DNA from: an uncultured Flavobacteriales bacterium
GTDB taxonomy: Bacteria > Bacteroidota > Bacteroidia > Flavobacteriales_D > Crocinitomicaceae
Assembly: GCA_905480145.1 (NCBI GenBank)
Contig: CAJQPA010000031.1
Location: 1-64,000 of the forward strand
Length of the DNA stretch: 64,000 bases
Direction of reading: 5' to 3'
The position numbers and the translations under genes are program-made. The notes under the pieces are model-generated. The model saw only the letters and a program-made list of their open reading frames with translations, was not told where the DNA came from and did no database searches. Positions 44,796 to 52,719 of the stretch are shown here, piece by piece (within the stretch, counting starts at the first letter, position 1; the number at the start of each line of letters is the position of its first letter).

Positions 44796-45284
44796 CTATT
44801 TCTTAAATTTATCCGGTATTTGAATCGCAATCTTTGCTACGGCAGGACAAATCTCAACATTCTTCAATGTTAAATCTAAAATTGAAACAATTCGTTTTCT
44901 ATCGGTGTGAGGATATTCGCGACAAGCCTGTGGTCTGTATTCGTAAATTCCGCATGAATTGTCATCATAAAGAAAAGGGCAGGGAGTTGTTTTTAATACC
45001 CAATCACCATCTACATCTTTATTTAAATATTGGTTTTCAAAATTAGCTGAAGACATTTTCATTTTTTTAGAAATGCGCCTAACGTCTACATCTCTGAAAA
45101 TTGGACTCGTTGTTTTACAACAATTAGCACACTCCATGCAATCAATAGTTTCAAATGCTTCATCATGAAGTGTATTGAAAACTTCATCAACCTTACTATG
45201 CTGCTTTTTATTTAATTTTTTAAAAGCTTTCGTGATTTCTTCTTTAATCTCGTATGCGTCGTCAAGTTCTTTTTGGTATTTCAT
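44796..45284 (-). CDS. YkgJ-family cysteine-cluster protein
   Basis: 162 aa. Cysteine pattern of the Fe/Zn-chelating YkgJ family: CMECANCCKTTSPIF near residues 49-63, CPFLYDDNSCGIYEYRPQACREYPH near 102-126, and a final Cys in NVEICPAV. The protein is soluble, without signal peptide. A metal- or Fe-S-binding role is inferred from the family; no activity is established. It is divergent from the flavoprotein gene at 45334. Confidence 0.88.
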   Translation of the reverse strand: MKYQKELDDAYEIKEEITKAFKKLNKKQHSKVDEVFNTLHDEAFETIDCMECANCCKTTSPIFRDVDVRRISKKMKMSSANFENQYLNKDVDGDWVLKTTPCPFLYDDNSCGIYEYRPQACREYPHTDRKRIVSILDLTLKNVEICPAVAKIAIQIPDKFKK

Positions 45285-45333
45285 GCGTAATGCTTTTCCT
45301 TTTTCTATATTTACTTTGAATTTTTACAAAGGT

Positions 45334-46824
45334 ATGGATAATTACGACTTAATTGTTATTGGAGGTGGGCCTGCAGGATATGCTGCAGCGATGCGTGGAA
45401 TTGATTTTGGTAAACGCGTATGTCTAATTGAAAAATCAAGAATTGGAGGTGCCGCTATATATAATGGCGCATTATCGTCTAAAACTTTGTGGGAATTGTC
45501 TACTAGAGTTTCATTTATTAATGAAACGCTAGTTTCTGAGGGAAGGTCGCCTTATCGATTGACTTGGAAAGAAGTAAAAAAAGTACATGATGAAGCTATT
45601 TTTGAAAGAAAGTTTCAATACGCATGTCATATCAAACTTCTTCAAACTGAAACGATGGATAAACTCCTCAAACATGAAAGAGGAACTGGTTCTTTTATCT
45701 CCGCCAATGAAGTCAAAATTACAAATGGTAAAAAGGAAAAAATAATTAGAGGTAACAAGATTGTGATTGCTAGTGGAAGTCGGCCAAGAAAGATTAAAAA
45801 CTATAATGTTGATGAGGAAAACATTCTCACAAGTGATGCCATTGACAATATTAGTGATTATCCAAAAAGCTTAGTAATTGTAGGTGCAGGAGTTATTGGC
45901 TGTGAGTACGCAACAATTTTTTCTAATTTTGGAAAAACAAAAGTGTATTTAATAGATAGGAAAGATAGAATTTTGCCCTTTGAGGACCGCGACATTAGTA
46001 AATTGGTAGCGAAAAATTTAGAAGCACAAGGAGTTACTATACATCATTCTGCAAACCTGGAAAGGTTAGAAAAGAAAGGTGATGGAGTTGAGTATGAACT
46101 CAAATACGAAGATGGATCAACAGAAGTTATTCAAGTAGAGAAAGCATTATTATCGGTAGGGCGAGTGCCAAATTTCGAGAATTTAGGTTTAGAAAATGCC
46201 GGTGTTAAAATGTCATCTAGAGGTCACCACATAGGTGATGATGACACACAAACGAATGTCCCAAATATATATGCCGTTGGTGATGTTACTGGGAGAATTG
46301 CATTAGTAAACACTGGAGAAATTGAGGCTCGTCATGCTGTAGAAAGGGCTTTTGGAAATAAAACTAATCGCTTAAGTTATGATAATGTTTGCACCATCAT
46401 GTTCTTAAAACCTGAGGTTGCGGCTGTAGGAATTAATGAACGCGAATGCGTGATGCAAAACATTCCTGTGAAAGTTGTAAAAGTAGACTACTCAGTTATT
46501 GCTAGAGCTATTGCTATGCGTAAAACGCAAGGTTTCTTTAAAATCATTGTTACAAACGATGATGAAATGAGAATTTTAGGAATGAGAGCAGTTGGAGAAC
46601 ATGCTTCTTCTGCGATCCAGGCAGTTGGACTATTGATAAAACTGAATTTACCTATTGAAGTATTAGCTGAATTGATTCACCCTCACCCTTCAATTGTGGA
46701 GGGGGTTCAAGAATGCGTTCGAATGCTCTTGAATAAATCATTATTTAAGTCATCTGTATTCAAAGATCACCTTGCTTGTTACTCCCTTGTCAATGGCGTT
46801 AAAACTCCGTTAGAAAGATTATAG
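45334..46824 (+). CDS. Disulfide-reductase-family flavoprotein lacking redox cysteines
   Basis: 496 aa from the Met at 45334 (the frame to 45175 overlaps the divergent gene). Layout of dihydrolipoamide dehydrogenase: FAD motif IVIGGGPAGYAAA, NAD(P) motif VIVGAGVIGCEYATIF, second FAD motif PNIYAVGDVTG and a C-terminal dimer domain with HPHPSIVEG. The active-site block normally reading GGTCLNVGCIPSK here reads GGAAIYNGALSSK, with Ala41 and Ala46 in place of both redox cysteines. It therefore cannot run the usual disulfide chemistry. Quinone reductase, transhydrogenase or diaphorase activity are alternatives suggested by cysteine-poor relatives such as mycobacterial LpdA and SthA. Confidence 0.88.
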   Translation: MDNYDLIVIGGGPAGYAAAMRGIDFGKRVCLIEKSRIGGAAIYNGALSSKTLWELSTRVSFINETLVSEGRSPYRLTWKEVKKVHDEAIFERKFQYACHIKLLQTETMDKLLKHERGTGSFISANEVKITNGKKEKIIRGNKIVIASGSRPRKIKNYNVDEENILTSDAIDNISDYPKSLVIVGAGVIGCEYATIFSNFGKTKVYLIDRKDRILPFEDRDISKLVAKNLEAQGVTIHHSANLERLEKKGDGVEYELKYEDGSTEVIQVEKALLSVGRVPNFENLGLENAGVKMSSRGHHIGDDDTQTNVPNIYAVGDVTGRIALVNTGEIEARHAVERAFGNKTNRLSYDNVCTIMFLKPEVAAVGINERECVMQNIPVKVVKVDYSVIARAIAMRKTQGFFKIIVTNDDEMRILGMRAVGEHASSAIQAVGLLIKLNLPIEVLAELIHPHPSIVEGVQECVRMLLNKSLFKSSVFKDHLACYSLVNGVKTPLERL

Positions 46825-46855
46825 CTAAATGTGCGAGAGCACGCCCAAAATCATT

Positions 46856-47734
46856 TTATTTATTTCGAAGATCCATTGATTTCAATGTGTTGATCATCAA
46901 TGAAGCAATGGTCATCGGTCCTACTCCGCCCGGAACAGGTGTGATATAAGAACATTTAGACGCAACATTTTCAAAGTCGACATCTCCTTTTAATGCCCAG
47001 CCATTTTTCTTTGATTCATCCACAACGCGGGTTGTTCCAACATCAATAACAACAGCACCTTCTTTAACCATATCTTCAGTTACGAATCCAGGTCTGCCAA
47101 TAGCGGCAATAATTATATCTGCTTCTCTAACTTTTTGCTTAAGATCTTTCGTTCTACTATGCATCAAAGTCACCGTGCAATTTCCCGGGTTTGTATTTCT
47201 CGACAACATGATACTTAAAGGCATTCCTACAATGTTACTTCTGCCAATAACCACACAGTCTTTTCCTGAAGTATCGATATTATTCCGCTTGATCAACTCT
47301 AAAATACCCGCTGGCGTAGCTGGTAAAAAAGCAGGTAAATTCAACATCATTTTCCCTAGATTTTCAGGATGAAAACCGTCAACATCTTTTATTGGATCAA
47401 TGGCCATTGTGATTTTTAATTCATCAATATGCTCCGGCAAAGGCAACTGAACAATAAAACCATCTACCTCATCATCATTATTGAGTTCGATGATTTTTGC
47501 TAACAATTCTTCTTCAGAAACATTGTCGTCATATTGAATCAAAGAACTTTCAAACCCAATTTGTTCACATGCCTTAACTTTAGCGTTCACATAAGTTAAG
47601 GAACCACCATCATTACCAACAAGAACAGCCGCTAAATGGGGAATCTTTTTACCTGACTCTTTTCTGCTTTGAACAGATACATGGAGTTCATCTTTAATCT
47701 GCTGCGATGTGGCTTTTCCGTCTAATAGTTGCAT
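46856..47734 (-). CDS. folD: Methylenetetrahydrofolate dehydrogenase/cyclohydrolase
   Basis: 292 aa. Bifunctional one-carbon enzyme converting 5,10-methylene-THF to 10-formyl-THF. Motifs are [14 protein letters not shown] (the catalytic Lys of YxxxK), [44 protein letters not shown] and [17 protein letters not shown]. The frame could start with GTG at 47749, but that codon lies inside an exact TAACTTTG promoter element. The ATG at 47734, 14 nt after the element, is therefore the start. Confidence 0.95.
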   Translation of the reverse strand: MQLLDGKATSQQIKDELHVSVQSRKESGKKIPHLAAVLVGNDGGSLTYVNAKVKACEQIGFESSLIQYDDNVSEEELLAKIIELNNDDEVDGFIVQLPLPEHIDELKITMAIDPIKDVDGFHPENLGKMMLNLPAFLPATPAGILELIKRNNIDTSGKDCVVIGRSNIVGMPLSIMLSRNTNPGNCTVTLMHSRTKDLKQKVREADIIIAAIGRPGFVTEDMVKEGAVVIDVGTTRVVDESKKNGWALKGDVDFENVASKCSYITPVPGGVGPMTIASLMINTLKSMDLRNK

Positions 47735-47748
47735 AATGATGTTTTTCA

Positions 47749-47756
47749 CAAAGTTA
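47749..47756 (-). promoter_or_regulatory. Promoter of folD
   Basis: TAACTTTG on the minus strand, 14 nt before the ATG at 47734. It fixes the folD start. Confidence 0.6.
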
Positions 47757-47814
47757 ATACTCTATCAAAAATATAGGCTAATTCCATTTAATTTTTTGAA
47801 TTGAATGATTTAGT

Positions 47815-47822
47815 TACTTTTG
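47815..47822 (+). promoter_or_regulatory. Promoter of the gene at 47837
   Basis: TACTTTTG, 14 nt before the ATG at 47837. It excludes the longer frame starting at 47801. Confidence 0.55.
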
Positions 47823-47836
47823 AAAAAAACTATTTT

Positions 47837-48412
47837 ATGAAGTCAATTATCTTTTCCATCATCCTATTTACAAGTGTTTCTTCATTCGCTCAAAATTTTG
47901 AAATGGACGGAACAGAAATTGGATTTGATCTTGCTTTTAACGCATCCACGAATGGTGGTAATGCAGGAATAGGTCTGAAGTATGGAATCAATTTCGGAGA
48001 AAGCTTGATTGTAGGACCCTCCGCTAGATATGAAAGAACTTGGATCAAAAACAATATTACAGGAATCAACGGAGGTTATAACGTTTATGGAGGAGGAGTA
48101 TTTGGACATTATCGATTTCAAAATGTATTATTTGCTGGGGTTGAATTTGAAATGTTAAAATCACCTTATACCAAAATAGGTCAACTAACCTCACTTCCAT
48201 CTTGGGCACCGACACTTTTTCTTGGAGGTGGGTTTTCACGTGAATTCAATGAGTCCTTTCGAATTAACGCGGGAATAATGTACGATGTGATCAATGCCGA
48301 AAACAGTCCTTTTAAAAGGTCTTATAATTTCACTGTAAAAAATGAGCAGGGTCAAGTTGTGAAAATTTTACCCATCATTTTTAGATTGGCATTTTTCATT
48401 CCCCTTTCATAA
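47837..48412 (+). CDS. Putative outer-membrane beta-barrel protein
   Basis: 191 aa. A signal peptide (KSIIFSIILFTSVSSFAQ) is followed by alternating amphipathic strands rich in Gly and aromatics: EIGFDLAFNASTNGGNAGIG, LIVGPSARYERTWIK, GYNVYGGGVFGHYRFQNVLF and APTLFLGGGFSREF. It ends with LAFFIPLS, a plausible barrel terminus. Size and pattern fit an eight-stranded OmpW/OmpX-like barrel. No specific family recognised. Confidence 0.72.
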   Translation: MKSIIFSIILFTSVSSFAQNFEMDGTEIGFDLAFNASTNGGNAGIGLKYGINFGESLIVGPSARYERTWIKNNITGINGGYNVYGGGVFGHYRFQNVLFAGVEFEMLKSPYTKIGQLTSLPSWAPTLFLGGGFSREFNESFRINAGIMYDVINAENSPFKRSYNFTVKNEQGQVVKILPIIFRLAFFIPLS

Positions 48413-48441
48413 AAAAAGCGCCTACCTTTCGATAGACGCTT
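48411..48441 (-). terminator. Terminator of the FKBP operon
   Basis: 11-bp stem with two G-T wobbles and a GAAA tetraloop on the minus strand (AAGCGTCTATC arm), followed by seven Ts. It starts 23 nt after the stop at 48465 and abuts the convergent barrel gene. Confidence 0.8.
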
Positions 48442-48464
48442 CACTGAATAATTATTTTCTCAGA

Positions 48465-49379
48465 TTATTTAATCTCTAATAAATCGATATCAAAAATCAA
48501 TGCTGAGAAAGGTTGAATAGGACCTCCTGGCTGAGGATTTGCGCCATATGCCAATTCCTGAGGAACATACACTCTAAACTTCGATCCTACATTCATTAAC
48601 TGAAGAACTTCAGTCCATCCGCGAATGACTCCAGAAACATTGAATTGAGCTGGTTGACCTCTATCTACAGAACTATCGAAAACAGTTCCATCTAATAAAG
48701 TACCATGGTAATGACATTCTACGTTGTCTCTAATACCTGGTTTTGCACCCTTACCTTCTTGAATAACTTCGTATTGCAATCCGGAAGGTGTTGTGATTAC
48801 ACCAGGCTTAGTCGTATTTGAAGCTAAAAACGTTTCGCCAGCAGCTCTAATCGCACCATACTGTTGTTGCATTTTCGCTTCCATTTTAGCTTTTAAACCA
48901 TCACCAAACTCTTGATTTACTGATGCTTGCTCTTCATTAGAAATGTATGTTGTATCCAAACCAATCAATCCTTCAGAAAAACCTTTAAAAAGCAACATTG
49001 TATCAATTTGATCAATTTTCTCTACCCCTAATAATAGTGAGTATAAATCAAAACTGATAAATTGTCCAATACAATTAGAAGCTTCGGTGATGAAAGCATC
49101 ATTAAATTCTGTTCCATCTACACCTAAAAGACCTTCAATGGAAGAACCGCAATCTGGTTGAGTTGTTTTAACATAACCATTCTTGAAACCATCCATTAAT
49201 TGATCTTTGTCCAATTTAGACACATCAATCTCTTGTGTTGACATTAAATCCTTTGCTCTCAAAGAACCCAAAGAAAATGAGATTTTTTGATCAAATGTTT
49301 CTAATTCAATATCATTTGACTGCTTCGACCCACAAGAGATCAAAGTAGCTGCTACCAATATAAATAATACGTTTTTCAT
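48465..49379 (-). CDS. FKBP-type peptidyl-prolyl isomerase lipoprotein
   Basis: 304 aa. Lipoprotein signal KNVLFILVAATLISCGSK (lipobox LISC). Residues ~30-175 form a helical FKBP-N dimerisation-like region, present as two divergent parts. Residues ~195-304 are the FKBP domain: SGLQYEVIQEGKGAKPG, VECHYHGTLLDGTVFDSS, PAQFNVSGVIRGWTEVLQLM and VPQELAYG...PFSALIFDIDLLEI. A periplasmic/outer-membrane folding catalyst similar to FkpA/Mip. The start overlaps the preceding FKBP stop by 1 nt. Confidence 0.93.
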   Translation of the reverse strand: MKNVLFILVAATLISCGSKQSNDIELETFDQKISFSLGSLRAKDLMSTQEIDVSKLDKDQLMDGFKNGYVKTTQPDCGSSIEGLLGVDGTEFNDAFITEASNCIGQFISFDLYSLLLGVEKIDQIDTMLLFKGFSEGLIGLDTTYISNEEQASVNQEFGDGLKAKMEAKMQQQYGAIRAAGETFLASNTTKPGVITTPSGLQYEVIQEGKGAKPGIRDNVECHYHGTLLDGTVFDSSVDRGQPAQFNVSGVIRGWTEVLQLMNVGSKFRVYVPQELAYGANPQPGGPIQPFSALIFDIDLLEIK

Positions 49380-49978
49380 TATGCAATTTCTAAAAGTTCA
49401 ACATCAAAAATCAACGCCATATATGGCTCAATTGGTCCACCTGGATGAGGAGTTGCTCCATATGCCAAATTTTGAGGAATATATAATCTATATTTAGCCC
49501 CCTTTGGCATCAACTGTAGTGCTTCTGTCCACCCTGGAATAACTTGATTTACACCAAAAGTAGCTGGTTCTGCTCTTTCAATAGAACTATCGAATACAGT
49601 TCCATTCGTTAAAGTACCATGGTAATGTACTGTTACATTACTCGTTGCAGCTGGCTTATCACCTTCACCTGCCGCAAGAACTTCATATTGTAATCCTGAT
49701 TCAGTTACTGAAACTTCATTTCTTTTTGCGTTCTCAGCCAAGAAAGTTTCACCCAATTCTTTATTTGCTCCAAATTTTTCTTCATTCTGGCTATTTAAAA
49801 AACCTTGAATAATTCCATTTGCTTCTTCTGGAGTATATTTTAATTCTTTCTTTGCGAAAGTATCTGCAATTGCTTCTGCCAAAACTTCTGGAGAAATATC
49901 TTGTAAATTTTGTTGTAACAAACTTCCTCCTAAACTCATTCCTACGCAGTAACTTACTGCTTTAATTTCTTCGCTCAT
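49379..49978 (-). CDS. FKBP-type peptidyl-prolyl isomerase (cytoplasmic form)
   Basis: 199 aa. No signal peptide. An N-terminal helical FKBP-N segment (AVSYCVGMSLGGSLLQQNL) precedes the isomerase domain (SGLQYEVLAAGEGDKPA; VTVHYHGTLTNGTVFDSS; QVIPGWTEALQLMPKGAKYRLYIPQNLAYG; ALIFDVELLEI). The domain is closely similar to that of the downstream lipoprotein, which suggests a tandem duplication with a change in location. It leads the two-gene operon from a TATCTTTG promoter. Confidence 0.93.
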   Translation of the reverse strand: MSEEIKAVSYCVGMSLGGSLLQQNLQDISPEVLAEAIADTFAKKELKYTPEEANGIIQGFLNSQNEEKFGANKELGETFLAENAKRNEVSVTESGLQYEVLAAGEGDKPAATSNVTVHYHGTLTNGTVFDSSIERAEPATFGVNQVIPGWTEALQLMPKGAKYRLYIPQNLAYGATPHPGGPIEPYMALIFDVELLEIA

Positions 49979-49995
49979 CTATTATTATTTTTGAG

Positions 49996-50003
49996 CAAAG
50001 ATA
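49996..50003 (-). promoter_or_regulatory. Promoter of the FKBP operon
   Basis: TATCTTTG on the minus strand, 17 nt before the ATG at 49978. Confidence 0.55.
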
Positions 50004-50032
50004 CTGTTTCTATTAAGAATAGAATCTAAAAA

Positions 50033-51085
50033 TTAGTTAACAATTATCTTTTTAAATGCAGTTCCCGAATTCGTAACAACCTCAATCATATAAACACCAC
50101 TCTCAAGGTAACTGACATTGTGCTCTTTTGAAGCCATAGATAATTCAGAATATATTAACTTTCCAAACAACGAGTAAATGCTAACACTTTCGAGATTTAA
50201 CTCATCATCTAACTCAATTGTTAAAATATCATCAACTGGATTTGGATATACAGCAATGGAATTATTTAAGTCTGATTCAGCCACTGAAGCATATATACCC
50301 CAAATATCTTCAGCCGCTGTTCCACCCCAAATTTTAGTGGCTAAATATGGGTTATCAATAAATGGGTTACGATTCCCTTGTCCAAATTGATTGCTCGTTG
50401 CTCCTAAATAATCATTTCGCACTTCCTCGTATGATGAAACGGGATCTTCTGCATTCCATTCTAAGAACAAATCAACCATATCAGGGTCTATATTTACAGA
50501 AGTTCCTACTCCAGTATTTATGGGCAAACATCTGCTCTCATAGCGCAAGTACATATACATAATAATCCTAGCCACATCTCCTTTCCATTCATCACCTGGG
50601 TACCATCCTCCGCTTATCGATTGGGAAAAACCAGCACCATCAACAAACTTCATATTTCCACGCATTCCATTCCGCTGAACATCGCTCGATCGAAGCATGT
50701 GCGCATCAGCACCTGGACCAGACGTGCCTAGATCTGGAATTCCTAAAGATTTAGGGTAGACATGCTCTCTGTTCCAATCGCCAACAGAACCACCATTACT
50801 GTTTTTATCTCTCGTTAAATCCGTTGTAATATCTCCATCAACATCGTTATATCCATACACTAAATAAACGTCTGTAGCGCTTCCAGGAACGAGGTCTGTT
50901 ATTTTCAAGGCGTTCCAAACCTCAGCATAGGACAAATTATTTGTATGTGATGCAATTATTTTATTTGACAACTCACTTTTTAAAGCCATTCCAGAAAGCG
51001 TCAGATTAACATCATCATAATATGCCTGTTGAGAAAAGACTGTAGAAATTGTAAAAAAGGTAAATAGCAATAATCGGTAGTTCAT
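50033..51085 (-). CDS. Secreted endonuclease I with T9SS type A sorting domain
   Basis: 350 aa from the Met at 51085, which begins a signal peptide (NYRLLLFTFFTISTVFSQQ). Residues ~25-250 form an endonuclease I (EndA/NucM, beta-beta-alpha metal) domain: LVYGYNDVDGD, GDWNREHVYPKSLG (catalytic His), GADAHMLRSSDVQRNGMRGN and GDVARIIMYMYLRY. Residues ~275-350 carry the Por/T9SS type A domain: IAVYPNPVDDILTIEL and ESGVYMIEVVTNSGTAFKKI. It is predicted to be exported outside the cell as a nuclease that degrades environmental DNA for nutrients or biofilm remodelling. Confidence 0.93.
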   Translation of the reverse strand: MNYRLLLFTFFTISTVFSQQAYYDDVNLTLSGMALKSELSNKIIASHTNNLSYAEVWNALKITDLVPGSATDVYLVYGYNDVDGDITTDLTRDKNSNGGSVGDWNREHVYPKSLGIPDLGTSGPGADAHMLRSSDVQRNGMRGNMKFVDGAGFSQSISGGWYPGDEWKGDVARIIMYMYLRYESRCLPINTGVGTSVNIDPDMVDLFLEWNAEDPVSSYEEVRNDYLGATSNQFGQGNRNPFIDNPYLATKIWGGTAAEDIWGIYASVAESDLNNSIAVYPNPVDDILTIELDDELNLESVSIYSLFGKLIYSELSMASKEHNVSYLESGVYMIEVVTNSGTAFKKIIVN

Positions 51086-51119
51086 TTGTTTTGATAGATT
51101 GATTAGCATATACTCGATT

Positions 51120-51127
51120 CAAATTTA
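51120..51127 (-). promoter_or_regulatory. Promoter of the endonuclease I gene
   Basis: TAAATTTG on the minus strand, 34 nt before the ATG at 51085. Confidence 0.5.
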
Positions 51128-51230
51128 ATCAATAAATTGTTCCAATAACATTTGTGTTGCCATTTCTATTTGAAATAAATTCGAATTAGTATAAATAAGA
51201 ATGAAATAAATCAATAGTCATTTAAAACCC

Positions 51231-51238
51231 TATTTTTG
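51231..51238 (+). promoter_or_regulatory. Promoter of the gene at 51255, inside an inverted repeat
   Basis: TATTTTTG, 16 nt before the TTG start. The element sits between the arms AAAACCCT (from 51225) and AGGGTTTT (ending 51256), the second arm touching the start codon. Confidence 0.45.
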
Positions 51239-51254
51239 AATAAAAAAAAGGGTT

Positions 51255-51665
51255 TTGAAAAAGAAAAATTGGTCTATCATTTCTGTTATTATATCAATTA
51301 CAATTGTGATACTTTGCTATTTTACATATCAGAAATTCATCTATCCAATTTACCTAAAGAATAAATTACAATCAACACAAATTATTCTGAAAGAAGGACA
51401 AGAACTTCTTTTAACAAAACATAAAAACCAGAAACACATTTATTCCATTGAAATTGAATTCGCCGGTCAATTAAAATCCAACACCACGATATTCATCTGT
51501 GATTCTATTGGCATACCAAACCAACAAGTCCGACTAAAAAAAGGAGAAATTAATCAACTATATGTTGGTGACTGGTACTCATCTTCCTGTAAATTGAAGT
51601 TTGACAGCAAGAATGAACTTCAAGGAAATCTGAAAATAGACTACCGTTTTCTTGCTCTCGACTAG
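51255..51665 (+). CDS. Small membrane-anchored protein, unrecognised
   Basis: 136 aa. N-terminal membrane helix (residues ~6-24, WSIISVIISITIVILCYFTY), then a soluble beta-rich domain (IYSIEIEFAGQLKSNTTIFIC; LKKGEINQLYVGDWYSSSCKLKFDS). No family recognised. The only suitable start is TTG at 51255, since there is no ATG before the helix. It is followed after 20 nt by the AI-2E family permease gene, with which it may be co-transcribed. Confidence 0.65.
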   Translation: MKKKNWSIISVIISITIVILCYFTYQKFIYPIYLKNKLQSTQIILKEGQELLLTKHKNQKHIYSIEIEFAGQLKSNTTIFICDSIGIPNQQVRLKKGEINQLYVGDWYSSSCKLKFDSKNELQGNLKIDYRFLALD

Positions 51666-51685
51666 AGATTTCATACTTTAGTAAA

Positions 51686-52714
51686 ATGAAAATTCAATCT
51701 ATTTCATCTACACTAATTGTTATCGTGCTAATCGTGGCAACTTTAGTTATGGGACAATCAATAATTATCCCATTCATCATTGCACTACTGATTTGGTTTG
51801 TGGTAAAGAAAATGAGAAATCTTTTGGATAAGTCAGCTTTCATTCTAAAATATATACCACACTGGATCAAGACGATATTAGCATCTGCGGTTATATTTAT
51901 CGCTATCCTTCTCACTGGAAGAATACTAACTAGTAATATTGAAAGTTTGGCAAATTCTTATGAGAACTATGCTCCTAACATTGAATCCTTATCCATAAAA
52001 ATAAATGAGTTGTTTGCTATTAACATTCATGTTGAAGTGATTAATTTCTTTGACAAACTAGATATTCAATCCTATTTAAAATCAATTTTCAATTCAATTT
52101 CTTTCATACTCGGAAATATGGTGATGATCATTTTTTATGTCACCTTTTTATTTGTGGAAGAAACATTGTTCCAGCATAAAATCAAGCTAATTTTTTCTGA
52201 CAAAACGAGATATAAAAATGTCATGTCTATTTTCCAAAAGATAGACAAATCAATGTCTAGCTACATCAGTTTAAAATCTTTGGTTAACCTAATGTCCGCT
52301 GGGGTAAGTTATTTTATTTTACTTGCCGTTGGCATTGACTCTCCAGTTTTTTGGGCTTTCTTGATTTTTATTTTCAATTTCATCCCTTCAATCGGGCCAA
52401 TTATTGGAACAATATTCCCCGCTCTTTTTGCTTTGATTCAATTTGGAGAATTCGCACCATTTTTAATTATCCTGCTCGGTGTAGGAATCGTAGTAATGAC
52501 TGTAGGCAGTATCATCGAACCAAAATTAATGGGAAACACCTTGAACATAAGTCCTTTGGTAGCTATTCTAGCTTTAGCGGTTTGGGGAAGCATCTGGGGT
52601 ATTACTGGAATGCTTTTAAGTGTTCCGATTACTGTGGCAATGATTATTGTTTTTTCTCAGTTTAAGAACACCAAAAACTTAGCAATTTTACTTTCAGAAA
52701 AAGGCCGCGTATAA
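51686..52714 (+). CDS. AI-2E family transporter (PerM-like permease)
   Basis: 342 aa with about eight membrane segments. It has the family layout: two N-terminal helices, a soluble mid-region (~75-130), then the conserved C-terminal block FLIFIFNFIPSIGPIIGTIFPALFAL and SIIEPKLMGNTLNISPLVAILALAVWGSIWGITGMLLSVPI. Despite the family name, most members do not transport autoinducer-2 and several are ion antiporters. The substrate is unknown. It is convergent with lhgO, with 5 nt between the stops. Confidence 0.92.
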   Translation: MKIQSISSTLIVIVLIVATLVMGQSIIIPFIIALLIWFVVKKMRNLLDKSAFILKYIPHWIKTILASAVIFIAILLTGRILTSNIESLANSYENYAPNIESLSIKINELFAINIHVEVINFFDKLDIQSYLKSIFNSISFILGNMVMIIFYVTFLFVEETLFQHKIKLIFSDKTRYKNVMSIFQKIDKSMSSYISLKSLVNLMSAGVSYFILLAVGIDSPVFWAFLIFIFNFIPSIGPIIGTIFPALFALIQFGEFAPFLIILLGVGIVVMTVGSIIEPKLMGNTLNISPLVAILALAVWGSIWGITGMLLSVPITVAMIIVFSQFKNTKNLAILLSEKGRV

Positions 52715-52719
52715 TGGAA

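Noticed and set aside
46825-46855. GTGC-GAGA-GCAC hairpin between the flavoprotein gene and folD
   Set aside because: The stem has only 4 bp and no T-run follows on either strand, so it is too weak to call a terminator.
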